In this document: positions 44,424 to 52,267 of the stretch, piece after piece
Numbering within the stretch: position 1 is the stretch's first letter
How the letters are laid out: every line of letters starts with the position of its first letter
DNA from: Nitrosopumilus sp. K4
GTDB lineage: Archaea; Thermoproteota; Nitrososphaeria; Nitrososphaerales; Nitrosopumilaceae
Reading direction: 5' to 3'
Length of the DNA stretch: 64,000 nt
Assembly: GCF_018128925.1 (NCBI RefSeq)
Contig: NZ_CP067007.1
Coordinates: forward strand, 496,001 to 560,000
Program-made: the position numbers and the translations under genes
Notes under the pieces: model-generated
What the model saw: only the letters and a program-made list of their open reading frames with translations
Told to the model about the DNA's origin: nothing
Databases searched by the model: none

Positions 44424-44792
44424 TTGTCCTCAAAAATTTATGATTATACTAAGATTTGTGACTCCATTAAATCTATGGATTCTAAGATTAGATTTGCTGG
44501 TGTAATCAATGAGCGAGGAAGACTTGTTGCAGGTGGAATGAAAGAAAATGTTGAACCACTTGAAAATGAAAAAGACGATGAAATGATTTTCATGGAACTT
44601 GCTTTGCGTGTTAAAATGAGAAAAGAGTTTGACAAGCAATTGGGTCCTGTAAATTTTGCACTTGCTTCTAGGGAAAGAGCACTAGCAATTAGTTTTCTTG
44701 TTGGTGAGGATATCTTATACGTTGTATCTGAACCTGATGCCGATTATGGTGTTTTGCCAAAAAAAATTATTGAAATAATTGAAAAATCTTAA
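44424..44792 (+). CDS. Hypothetical protein, DUF6659-like
   Basis: 122 residues with alternating strands and helices (IRFAGVINERGRLVAGGMKE, then LGPVNFALASRERALAISFL and ILYVVSEPDADYG). I recall similar short proteins in Thaumarchaeota grouped as DUF6659; a roadblock/profilin-like sensor fold is a guess. TTG start at 44424. Confidence 0.55.
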   Translation: MSSKIYDYTKICDSIKSMDSKIRFAGVINERGRLVAGGMKENVEPLENEKDDEMIFMELALRVKMRKEFDKQLGPVNFALASRERALAISFLVGEDILYVVSEPDADYGVLPKKIIEIIEKS

Positions 44793-44818
44793 TTCTTCAT
44801 TGTTGATATTTCTCAATC

Positions 44819-44826
44819 TATAAATA
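44819..44826 (+). promoter_or_regulatory. TATA box of the YHS mini-gene
   Basis: TATAAATA centred 26 bases before GTG 44848, the spacing for a leaderless transcript. It supports both the reality and the start of the very short YHS gene. Confidence 0.6.
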
Positions 44827-44847
44827 GAAACATCTAGTGGAAAATCT

Positions 44848-44991
44848 GTGCCAGTTGATCCTGTTTGTGGAATAGAACTTGACAAAGAATTAGCTCTTGA
44901 ACATGAGCATGATGGAAAAAAATTCTATTTCTGTTGTAATGGATGTAGAAGAATATTCATTAAAAAACCACGAAAGTACAAGAATGACTAG
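44848..44991 (+). CDS. 47-residue YHS-domain metal-binding protein
   Basis: The short ORF MPVDPVCGIELDKE..., then FYFCCNGCRRIF, ending KKPRKYKND. PVCG followed by FCCNGC is the TRASH/YHS metal-binding pattern, usually for copper or other heavy metals; free-standing YHS proteins are copper-related in archaea. GTG start fixed by the TATA box at 44819. The TAG stop interlocks with the opposite gene's TAG on CTAG (44988-44991). Confidence 0.75.
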   Translation: MPVDPVCGIELDKELALEHEHDGKKFYFCCNGCRRIFIKKPRKYKND

Positions 44992-45932
44992 ATGGGAAAA
45001 GCCCCGCACATTCTACAAAACTTTGAATTTTCTGTACTGTGTTTGCAATAGGGACATACATTCTTTGATTTACTGGCAGGATTGCCGTACTCTCTTCTAA
45101 AAATCTCATAGTAATGCATGGATTCCTTCGTTCTAATTACTACCCCGTCTGATTTTTCAACCTCCTTTTTCTGCTCTTCAAATCTTTCATCACTAATTAT
45201 CGAATCAAAAAGATTTGTCAATCCAACTGTCCCAGATCCGTCTTGCATCGGTGATTTTTCCCTCCATGCAATTTGTTTTGGAATTTTTTCTTCAAATGTT
45301 TTTCTTATGATCCATTTTCCGTGACGTTTTTCACCTTCTTCTCTTACTTTGAATTCTGGTGGTATGTTCTTTGCAAATTCAATAATTTTTTTGTCAAGAA
45401 ATGGTGATTCTACTTTTATTCCAAGTGCTTTTCCGATTTCTTGTGTTGGAAAATGCATTACAGAACATACTCTTTGAATTTCTTTTTCAAGTTCTGTTTT
45501 TTTCTTTTTTACAAGAAAACTATATCCAGCAAATAATTCGTCTGCCCCGTCTCCTGTGATGATGCCTTTTTCACCCCTTTCTTTTATCCATTTCATGGCA
45601 AGATACATTACGACATTATTTCGAATCTCAATATCGTTAAAATTTCTAAGAATTTTTATCGTTTCTTCAATACATGTTAAAATTTCAGCTGTATCGACAT
45701 TATGGATTTTCAGGGGAATCTCGAATTGTTTTGATACCATTTGGCAATATGTAAGATCGTTTGCAACAAAATCTTGTGCAATTACTGCTATTCCTTTTGG
45801 TTTTCTTTCTTTTAATAAATATGCAATTACTGTACTATCTAATCCTCCTGATAACGCAATTGTCTTTGATTTACAGGACTCACATGACTCCTTTAGCAAC
45901 TTGTACAGGTTTTTGGAAATATCTTCCAACAA
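44988..45932 (-). CDS. Asparagine synthetase-like ATP-pyrophosphatase without glutaminase domain
   Basis: 314 residues. PP-loop ALSGGLDSTVIAYL (near 25-38) and GDGADELFAGYSF (near 126-138) are hallmarks of the AsnB synthetase domain; the N-terminal Cys-glutaminase domain is absent. The C-terminus carries a zinc ribbon CPYC...CRMC (last 25 residues). It probably activates a carboxylate with ATP and may use free ammonia or a protein-bound substrate. Possibly an amidotransferase for a small molecule or tRNA. Divergent from an HTH regulator gene. Confidence 0.82.
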   Translation of the reverse strand: MLEDISKNLYKLLKESCESCKSKTIALSGGLDSTVIAYLLKERKPKGIAVIAQDFVANDLTYCQMVSKQFEIPLKIHNVDTAEILTCIEETIKILRNFNDIEIRNNVVMYLAMKWIKERGEKGIITGDGADELFAGYSFLVKKKKTELEKEIQRVCSVMHFPTQEIGKALGIKVESPFLDKKIIEFAKNIPPEFKVREEGEKRHGKWIIRKTFEEKIPKQIAWREKSPMQDGSGTVGLTNLFDSIISDERFEEQKKEVEKSDGVVIRTKESMHYYEIFRREYGNPASKSKNVCPYCKHSTENSKFCRMCGAFPI

Positions 45933-46039
45933 GTCTATTCCTTTATCAACGGTATAATATTTTAGCCTGTTTTTTTATTTTTTAGCGCTACATGAAAACA
46001 TTGCAAACTTTAAATCCTTTATCGAATCCTTGTGGATTA

Positions 46040-46456
46040 ATGCTACTCCCAGCTGAAATTGAATCTAAAACGCTAATCCCTGCTCTAAGAGCTATTCTTG
46101 CAAAAAAATTAGCTGAAGACCACAATATTCGTGAAGATGAAATTTCCAAAATGTTGGGTGTTACTCAAGCTGCAGTTAGTAATTACATTAGGGGTACACG
46201 TGGTGATCCTTCTCTTATTGCAAAACTCTTGGCTGAAAAACAAGTCGCAACACTAATTGATGAGCTAAGTGAAAACCTTTCCTCTGACATGGCATATACT
46301 CCATCCAGTCTTTCCAAATTCATAGGCCTTTGTAATTATATCAAATCAAGTCTTCTAATATGTGAGATTCATCATAATTTAGAATCTGACATTGATGAAA
46401 AAGTCTGTAAAGAATGTGAAAATATGCTTCTAAAAGGCCCTGGTAGCGTTTACTAA
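46040..46456 (+). CDS. HTH transcriptional regulator with C-terminal cysteine-containing domain
   Basis: 138 residues from ATG 46040, supported by CTTTAAATC about 28 bases upstream; an in-frame ATG at 45992 would add 16 residues. Helix-turn-helix: REDEISKMLGVTQAAVSNYI near 30-50. The C-terminal domain has ICEIHHNL...VCKECENM, a possible metal or redox site. Similar HTH regulators in archaea have been linked to vitamin biosynthesis, but the target is unknown. Its stop interlocks with Alba's on CTAA (46453-46456). Confidence 0.75.
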   Translation: MLLPAEIESKTLIPALRAILAKKLAEDHNIREDEISKMLGVTQAAVSNYIRGTRGDPSLIAKLLAEKQVATLIDELSENLSSDMAYTPSSLSKFIGLCNYIKSSLLICEIHHNLESDIDEKVCKECENMLLKGPGSVY

Positions 46457-46758
46457 ATTTTATTTAAGATTATTTCAATTGTAGATAACATTCTTCCAAT
46501 TCCCGGCTCGTTTTCTGTGTCTAGTTTTATTTTTTCAACTTTTGAATTACCTTTTAGCATTTTTTCTGTTATGATGTTTGCAACTGCTACTGCATTGGGA
46601 ATTGAATTTCCTTTAGCACGTAAAACTATCTTTTCTTTTTGACCAAATAGGGATAATACGTCTACAGCTGATTGCATTACTGGGTCGTTTCGAATGTAAA
46701 CAATGGAATCATCAGTTTTGATCTGCTCTTGACCATTCCGTTCCTTTGTCTCTTCCAT
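46453..46758 (-). CDS. albA: Alba DNA/RNA-binding chromatin protein
   Basis: 101 residues from ATG 46758 (46764 also possible). Signature IRNDPVMQSAVDVL and KAKGNSIPNAVAVANII-type segment with the nucleic-acid-binding region, plus KIKLDTE and a hairpin. About 20 acidic/polar residues precede the fold. Alba coats DNA and RNA in archaea and can be regulated by acetylation. The gene lies 61 bases downstream of rpo6 on the same strand. Confidence 0.92.
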   Translation of the reverse strand: MEETKERNGQEQIKTDDSIVYIRNDPVMQSAVDVLSLFGQKEKIVLRAKGNSIPNAVAVANIITEKMLKGNSKVEKIKLDTENEPGIGRMLSTIEIILNKI

Positions 46759-46819
46759 GAGCATTATTCAACAATCAGCAATTTTTTGTTCTTTTAAGTT
46801 TTATCGACGATTGGTCCAC

Positions 46820-47320
46820 TTAATCAAAATAATCTATTGGGATGTTTTGAAAATCGCCATTTGGCAATACTCTTCTAATTGTGATTGGGATCACTCTTTG
46901 TTCAAGCTCTTCCATTGCGATGTCTAGTGAGATTCTTGCAGTTTTTGGAATTGGAATAAATGGTGGTGCTCCTTGTGATAGCTGCAGTGCCCTTGCACCC
47001 ATAATTCTTGCTTTTTCAAATCGTGTTAATGTTGGTGGTCCTATTGTGATTTTTCCTTTTTCACATGGGATTTCAATTGGTTCATGTTCTTCGATGGTTT
47101 CTACAACTTCTCTACTTTCAATTTCTTTAATTCTCTTCTCAAGATTCTCTTGTTCTTTCTCACTTAGTGGTTCTTTACCGTCTTTTTTCTCAATTAATTT
47201 TCTATATGTGTCCAGTGCCTTGTTTAATCCAGCATTTACTTCTGGTTCAACCTCTCCTGCTTCGATATCTGTGGTCTCTTCAACAGGCTCTACTAACTCA
47301 GTTTCGTTTGCATCAGACAA
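46820..47320 (-). CDS. rpo6: DNA-directed RNA polymerase subunit Rpo6 (RpoK/omega)
   Basis: 166 residues from TTG 47320. The C-terminal 75 residues are the omega/RPB6 fold (GPPTLTRFEKARIMGARALQ, near 95-114, ending RVIPITIRRVLPNGDF). The N-terminal 90 residues are acidic and helical (EPVEETTDIEAGEVEPEV...), longer than the minimal archaeal RpoK. A TATA box centred 26.5 bases upstream shows the TTG is the real start; upstream residues in the open frame are antisense to the cyclophilin-like gene. Confidence 0.9.
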   Translation of the reverse strand: MSDANETELVEPVEETTDIEAGEVEPEVNAGLNKALDTYRKLIEKKDGKEPLSEKEQENLEKRIKEIESREVVETIEEHEPIEIPCEKGKITIGPPTLTRFEKARIMGARALQLSQGAPPFIPIPKTARISLDIAMEELEQRVIPITIRRVLPNGDFQNIPIDYFD

Positions 47321-47342
47321 GTACCAAAACGTTCTCAAAGCG

Positions 47343-47350
47343 TTATATAA
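47343..47350. promoter_or_regulatory. Palindromic TATA box shared by two divergent leaderless genes
   Basis: TTATATAA is self-complementary. Its edges are exactly 23 bases from the TTG of rpo6 (47320, minus) and 23 bases from the TTG of the cyclophilin-like gene (47373, plus). The complete symmetry suggests one TBP site that fires in both directions, the choice being set by flanking BRE/TFB contacts. Confidence 0.65.
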
Positions 47351-47372
47351 TCCAATATTTTTAAAGTACGAA

Positions 47373-47759
47373 TTGAGTTCACCATCAGTCTCACGAAAGC
47401 AGCTTATTTTGGAAATTAGGGGGAAAACAAAGATCAAATGTGATCTAAAACGACATCTTTCACCTAGAACCGTTGGTACTATCATGAGATCATTGCCATT
47501 AGAAGGAAATGCCCATCTTCTGGGAAAAAGTATTGCATATTTTGAGACAGCAGTTGATTCTGGAATTGAGCGAGCAAGAACGGAATTCAAAAAAGGTGAC
47601 ATTGCATTTTTACCCTCATCTGGCAGCATCTGTTTTTTTATTGGAAATGCTGAACCTGGTAAATCTATGACTCCAATTGGTAAGGTTATTGAAAATATTG
47701 AAGGATTAGGTGATGTAAAATCTGGAGATATTTTTTGTCTCTATGAGGAGACTGCTTGA
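47373..47759 (+). CDS. Cyclophilin-like fold protein
   Basis: 128 residues from TTG 47373 (MSSPSVSRKQ). An open frame extends far upstream but is the shadow of rpo6. Sequence features LKRHLSPRTVGTIMRSLPLE, GKSIAYFET, KGDIAFLPSSGSICFFIGN and PIGKVIENIEGL fit the archaeal/bacterial cyclophilin-like (DUF369/PF04126) family, which has the barrel but usually not prolyl isomerase residues. Overlaps convergent S25e by 19 bases. Confidence 0.82.
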   Translation: MSSPSVSRKQLILEIRGKTKIKCDLKRHLSPRTVGTIMRSLPLEGNAHLLGKSIAYFETAVDSGIERARTEFKKGDIAFLPSSGSICFFIGNAEPGKSMTPIGKVIENIEGLGDVKSGDIFCLYEETA

Positions 47760-48028
47760 TAGATGTAATGTCCACTGTAACCGCCAACACGTTTTACAGT
47801 TCCTTTTTTTGTTGCATCTCTTAGAAATGCATTTGCTGCAGAAATTTTAACCCCTGTCTGTCTTGCTAATTCTTGGATAGTTACAACTTTTGCATTTTTG
47901 ATAATTTTCATTGCTTGATCTTCTTTTACCATAACTGTGATTTCTGCTTTTGGCGAACCACCCTCTCCTTTGTCTTTCTTTCCTTTAGAACCTGATTTCT
48001 CTTGATTAGGTTTTTTAGCTCCTGCCAT
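47741..48028 (-). CDS. rps25e: Ribosomal protein S25e
   Basis: 95 residues from ATG 48028. The lysine/glycine-rich N-terminus (MAGAKKPNQEKSGSKGKKDK) precedes the winged-helix fold with VVTIQELARQTGVKISAANA and GTVKRVGGYSGHYIYQ. S25e is an archaeal/eukaryotic small-subunit protein. The frame is open 30 residues further upstream, but the conserved start is at MAGAKK. It overlaps the convergent cyclophilin-like gene at its 3' end. Confidence 0.93.
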   Translation of the reverse strand: MAGAKKPNQEKSGSKGKKDKGEGGSPKAEITVMVKEDQAMKIIKNAKVVTIQELARQTGVKISAANAFLRDATKKGTVKRVGGYSGHYIYQAVSS

Positions 48029-48135
48029 ATTTCCTCTGAAAAATATTCCTCTTATAAACGATGAACCAATCTGAAACTGGCTGAAAACAAATGATTGATT
48101 TTCAAATATAAATAACATTGCTTCTCTCTCAAATC

Positions 48136-48348
48136 ATGGGTATTGTTTCAAAAGGAGCTAAATGCAATGTTGAAGGTTGTGATAAGGATGGCACACGTTC
48201 ACTAAATACTACTAAAGTTGAAAATGCTGGACTGCGTGTAAATTCCACAGGTAAAAAAACAGTCCTTTGTAAAGATCATTATAAAGAATACAAAAAAGAA
48301 TCTAAAGATGACCGAGATCTAGAACGTGCTAGATATGATAAATTTTAG
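48136..48348 (+). CDS. Small cysteine-containing hypothetical protein
   Basis: 70 residues from ATG 48136. Cys pair AKCNVEGCDKDG and a later LCKDHYKEY suggest a zinc finger of C2-CH type. The tail is charged (KKESKDDRDLERARYDKF). It resembles short conserved thaumarchaeal proteins; function unknown. The stop interlocks with that of deoxyhypusine synthase on TTAG (48345-48348). Confidence 0.65.
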   Translation: MGIVSKGAKCNVEGCDKDGTRSLNTTKVENAGLRVNSTGKKTVLCKDHYKEYKKESKDDRDLERARYDKF

Positions 48349-49574
48349 TTCTTTTTTACTTTCTTTAATTTACTTCTAGTAATTCCCGGAGTTTTGAAAT
48401 AATCTTTGCTAAGTTTTTCATAATACTTGTCTAGTTTTTTGTAAAGTCTCTTTGGCTTTCTTGCCTTTTGGTTACTCAGAACATACAATGCTAAAATTGG
48501 AAATGCAATAGTAGCATCCGCATAAACTGTAATCATGTCATGATGTGCATCTTGTACTTTACCCCAACTTTTTCCTTCTTGCAAAGTAGCTCCTGAAAGA
48601 CCCCCTGTGTCTGGCCTTGCATCTGTGATTTGTATTACGTAATCTTGTCCTCCGTCATCTCTTCTTAAAATCTGGTCAAGTAATGGTCCTGTTTGCTGTG
48701 CTGTGTTTTTTGGAACACCTCCTCCAAGTTCTAAGATTCCTGATTTTTTTGAATTATACAAAATTGATGCCTGCTCTATTATTTCTTTGACAAAATCCAA
48801 ACTATACACTTTGTTTTGCAGTCTATGTACTGCCAAATTTAACGCAAGTGATGAATCCTTCATTGTTGAGATGTACACTGGGACATCATATTCGTATGCT
48901 GCAGTAATAAAGCTCTTTTCTGGATGCTTTGCTTTTTCTTTACTTATTTTTCCCATCATATTACAAAATTCTGCAGTTGTAAATGGCTTGTCAGTGAACT
49001 TATCTTCAAACATTTTTTGAATAATTTGATCTTCTGCTTCTAATGTTTCATAGAATTTTATGTATATGTCTCTAATTCTAACAATTTCGTTCTCATAAAG
49101 TTTCATATCATCTACATCAAAATGCCCTTGCTTTACTGGTAATCCCCATGCAAAATGATCTTCATGATAAACATTTGCCCCTGTTGTGATAATCCAATCA
49201 ATGAATCCTCGCTCGATTAATGTTTTGATAATTCCTCCAAATCCTACTGGCGTCATTGCACCTGAAACTGTAAGGCAAATAGTTGCATCATCTTTGATCA
49301 TTTTTGCAAATAATTTCGCTGCTTCTCCTAACTGCCTTCCATTATATCCTGAACTTGCAAAAACATCTACAAGTTGCTCGATTGTCATTTTAGGGTCTAG
49401 TTTAATGTGAGGTATGTTTTTACCATGAAATTTGTGTGGGTCCACTTTGTCAAATAAAAAATCCGAGTAAATATTGCTTGTGATTGGTTTTTTAAAATTT
49501 AATTTTACACTTGAAAAATATAATGTCTTAAACCCATTTCTTCTTTCTAAAATAGCCGTATAACGCAAATGCAA
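48345..49574 (-). CDS. dys: Deoxyhypusine synthase
   Basis: Up to 409 residues. Transfers the butylamine of spermidine to a lysine of aIF5A. NAD-binding GILELGGGVPKNTAQQTGP and QITDARPDTGGLSGA; catalytic Lys in GKSWGK (near 340). Family similarity begins around KPITSNIYSDF (residue about 29). The only recognised start codons upstream are TTGs at 49574 and 49568, which lie inside the end of the CorA-like gene; the real start may be a rarer codon closer to 49500. Confidence 0.9.
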   Translation of the reverse strand: MHLRYTAILERRNGFKTLYFSSVKLNFKKPITSNIYSDFLFDKVDPHKFHGKNIPHIKLDPKMTIEQLVDVFASSGYNGRQLGEAAKLFAKMIKDDATICLTVSGAMTPVGFGGIIKTLIERGFIDWIITTGANVYHEDHFAWGLPVKQGHFDVDDMKLYENEIVRIRDIYIKFYETLEAEDQIIQKMFEDKFTDKPFTTAEFCNMMGKISKEKAKHPEKSFITAAYEYDVPVYISTMKDSSLALNLAVHRLQNKVYSLDFVKEIIEQASILYNSKKSGILELGGGVPKNTAQQTGPLLDQILRRDDGGQDYVIQITDARPDTGGLSGATLQEGKSWGKVQDAHHDMITVYADATIAFPILALYVLSNQKARKPKRLYKKLDKYYEKLSKDYFKTPGITRSKLKKVKKN

Positions 49575-51171
49575 TAACTGACATTAAAATTAGAACCAAT
49601 GGATATGCTACAGGTGATGACAATTCGGGCATATGTTGAAAATTCATTCCATATACGCCTGCCACAAATGTGATTGGAATGAAGATTGATGCAATTATAG
49701 TCAATGTTTTCATTACTTCATTCATCTTATTGCTAACACTTGATAGATAAGTGTCTAGCATTCCTCCTACGACATCTCGTAATCCTTCAATTGTATCTAT
49801 TACTTGAACAATGTGATTATAGGAATCTCTGAGATATGTTTTGGTCTCTTCTTGTATCAGCTCATTGGTGCTTCTTTGTAGATTGTCTAGTACTTCTCTT
49901 GCAGGCCAAATTGATTTTCTAAGTAAAATCATCTGCCTTTTTAGTAATTGGAGGCTTTGCAGTGTCTTTGGTGTGGGGTTTGTCATAAGTTCATCTTCTA
50001 ACCCTTCAGAAATATCACTAATTTTCTCTAACACCAAAAAATAACTGTCTACGACTGCATCAAGTAGTGCATATGTTAGATAATCACTCTTTCTTTGTCT
50101 GATTGTTCCTATGTTATCTCTTATTCTTTTTCTGATTTGTTCAAAAAAGTCTTGTTCTATCTCTTGAAAAGAAACAATGTGATCTTTAGATAATATGAAT
50201 GAAATTTGCTCCAGTTCGATTTTACCTTTTTCTTCATTAAAATGTGGCATTTTTAACATCAAGAAAATATACTCTTCTGATGTTTCAATTGATGGCCTAA
50301 GGTCTGTATTCATGATGTTTGCTTGATGTAGGGCATGTAATTCCATCGCATCTCCAAATTTTTTGATAATTTCTGGATCATGTATTCCGATTACGTTTAT
50401 CCACGATACATTGGATTTTACTTTTGATTCTAAACATCTTTCAATTGTTGTATCTTGTTCTTCAGAGATGTTTTCTTTATCATATTCGATTAAATCTATT
50501 CTGATTTTTTCAACTTTTCTTTCCCCTATGTGAACTAATTCTCCTGGTCGTAATCCTATTGTATCTGCTATTGTTGTTCTTTCTGATTTATTTTTACTGA
50601 GGATTTTTGAAATTCGTGTGATGTCACTAACTCCAAACTCCTTTGTAATTTCTGAAACTTTTGCAATTTTAGATGATACTCCAACTATGATGAACCCTGT
50701 GATTATTGAAAATATTATGCTAAAGTAAAATGGAATGAAATTTCCTTCGATTGCAGATTCATAAATTGCCTGAACATCAGCCGCTGTGTTCTGTGGGATG
50801 AATAACCCTATGATTGTATCTGTTAAGAAAAACATTACAGAAATTATTGCACCTATGACAATTGCAGTTACAATTGAAATTTTTGGCGGGATGTTGATAT
50901 TCTCTTCTTTCCTATACGGAGAGAAAAATTTTTTATTTTTTACAATCAACAAAGCTATTCCGGTTATGATGATTGTTGATATTATCCACCATGTAATCAG
51001 TAATACTCCTTCTGAATCTGCTTTTTCAAGACCTAAAAAAAGATCTGATATGTTACCTGTTAATGGAATTGACAAAATTGATGTAGCAATTGCCACTACG
51101 ATTTGATATATGAATGCAAAAAGAAATCCTATTGAGAGCCGATTAATTATAATTCCTACAGTGCTGTTCAA
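49528..51171 (-). CDS. corA: CorA-like Mg2+/divalent cation channel with extra N-terminal membrane domain
   Basis: 547 residues. Residues about 200-547 are CorA: cytosolic funnel (GLRPGELVHIGERKVEKI..., WINVIGIHDPEIIKKFG), two C-terminal helices and the pore signature YGMNF near residue 515. Residues 1-190 add four hydrophobic helices (about 10-33, 55-78, 95-118, 145-170) not found in normal CorA. An even number keeps the funnel cytosolic. The start lies 33 bases downstream of the CNNM-type gene stop... reading direction places both in one operon. Confidence 0.88.
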   Translation of the reverse strand: MNSTVGIIINRLSIGFLFAFIYQIVVAIATSILSIPLTGNISDLFLGLEKADSEGVLLITWWIISTIIITGIALLIVKNKKFFSPYRKEENINIPPKISIVTAIVIGAIISVMFFLTDTIIGLFIPQNTAADVQAIYESAIEGNFIPFYFSIIFSIITGFIIVGVSSKIAKVSEITKEFGVSDITRISKILSKNKSERTTIADTIGLRPGELVHIGERKVEKIRIDLIEYDKENISEEQDTTIERCLESKVKSNVSWINVIGIHDPEIIKKFGDAMELHALHQANIMNTDLRPSIETSEEYIFLMLKMPHFNEEKGKIELEQISFILSKDHIVSFQEIEQDFFEQIRKRIRDNIGTIRQRKSDYLTYALLDAVVDSYFLVLEKISDISEGLEDELMTNPTPKTLQSLQLLKRQMILLRKSIWPAREVLDNLQRSTNELIQEETKTYLRDSYNHIVQVIDTIEGLRDVVGGMLDTYLSSVSNKMNEVMKTLTIIASIFIPITFVAGVYGMNFQHMPELSSPVAYPLVLILMSVIAFALYGYFRKKKWV

Positions 51172-51203
51172 TCTGTTTTATGATGATTCTGGATGTTAAA
51201 AAA

Positions 51204-52223
51204 CTAAGATTTTGTCTCAGGCTGGCTTTGCTGCTTTGATTCTCCCATGATGTCTCCCACAATTTCTTCTAATAGATCCTCTATTGTGACAAGTCCCACT
51301 GTTTTGTTATTTTTATCATGCACAATTGCCATATGTAGATCCTTCTTCTTTAGTTCTACTAACAAATTACTGATTCTGTTCTTTGAATTTACAAAAAATG
51401 GTTTTCGTGCAATTTGCTTTAATTTGGTATTTTTGTATTCTTTTTCTGGTAGATGTGAGATGTCCCAAATGTGTATTATTCCTATAATGTCTTCTGATGT
51501 CTGTTCAAAAATTGGAATTCTTGAAAATCCTTTTTCTTTGATCTCTGAGATCACTTTTGATACTGTTAGTTCTCCATCAAGTGAAAAAATTTGGCTCTTT
51601 GGAGTCATTACGTCTTTGATTGGCTGATCATCAAATTCTAATGCATTTCTAACCAGTTCAAATTCTTCTTTTTCGATTGCTTTTTCTTCATATCCTAGTT
51701 CTGCCACTTCTTTGATTTCTTCTTCAGTAATTGGTCTTGGCTTTACTATGTGACCTCCAGAAAATCTCAATATTCCTCTGATGATTAACTCTAAAATTTT
51801 TACAAATGGGTACATCAAATAGGTAAATACTAAAAGCACTCCTGAAAATTTTAGTGATATTTTTTCTGGATTTACATTAGAGTATGTTTTTGGGAGAATT
51901 TCTCCAAATAACAAAATTACAAATGTCATCACTCCTATTGCTATTCCTACCCCTTGATCCCCTAGTAATTTTATTGCAACATCGGCAGCTAGTATTGAAG
52001 ATGCAACATTTACCAATGTATTTCCAAGATTTACACTGGCAGTCATCATTCCTGGATTCATCTTTAGTTTGTAAAGTGGAGATGCTCCTGGAACTTTCTT
52101 TTTGTAAAGCCTGATTACTTTTGAGCGTCTAACTCCTACGATTGCAATTTCTAAACCACTGAATAATGCATATAATCCTATGAGAATTACGATGAGAATT
52201 ATCTCAATTTGAACAAGTTCCAA
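51204..52223 (-). CDS. CNNM/CorC-type transporter (DUF21 plus CBS pair)
   Basis: 339 residues. DUF21 membrane domain with four hydrophobic segments (LVQIEIILIVILIGLYALF ... VLLVFTYLMYPFVKIL, residues 1-150), then an acidic helix, then CBS motifs (VMTPKSQIFSLDGELTVSKV, and HDKNNKTVGLVTIEDLLEEI, near 205-325). It lacks the CorC/HlyC C-terminal domain. CNNM proteins export Mg2+ or regulate Mg transport. It precedes the CorA-like gene in the same direction, suggesting a Mg-homeostasis pair. Confidence 0.88.
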   Translation of the reverse strand: MELVQIEIILIVILIGLYALFSGLEIAIVGVRRSKVIRLYKKKVPGASPLYKLKMNPGMMTASVNLGNTLVNVASSILAADVAIKLLGDQGVGIAIGVMTFVILLFGEILPKTYSNVNPEKISLKFSGVLLVFTYLMYPFVKILELIIRGILRFSGGHIVKPRPITEEEIKEVAELGYEEKAIEKEEFELVRNALEFDDQPIKDVMTPKSQIFSLDGELTVSKVISEIKEKGFSRIPIFEQTSEDIIGIIHIWDISHLPEKEYKNTKLKQIARKPFFVNSKNRISNLLVELKKKDLHMAIVHDKNNKTVGLVTIEDLLEEIVGDIMGESKQQSQPETKS

Positions 52224-52267
52224 CTACTGGCATTTACTTTGAGAGAAGTTAAATGATTTTTTGAATT

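Noticed and set aside
46881-47372. Long plus-strand open frame upstream of the cyclophilin-like domain
   Set aside because: It is the antisense shadow of rpo6: serine/phenylalanine-rich without domain sense. The TATA spacing fixes the real start at TTG 47373.
47321-47629. Upstream extension of rpo6
   Set aside because: The frame is open, but the residues are antisense to the cyclophilin-like gene and the shared TATA box places the start at 47320.
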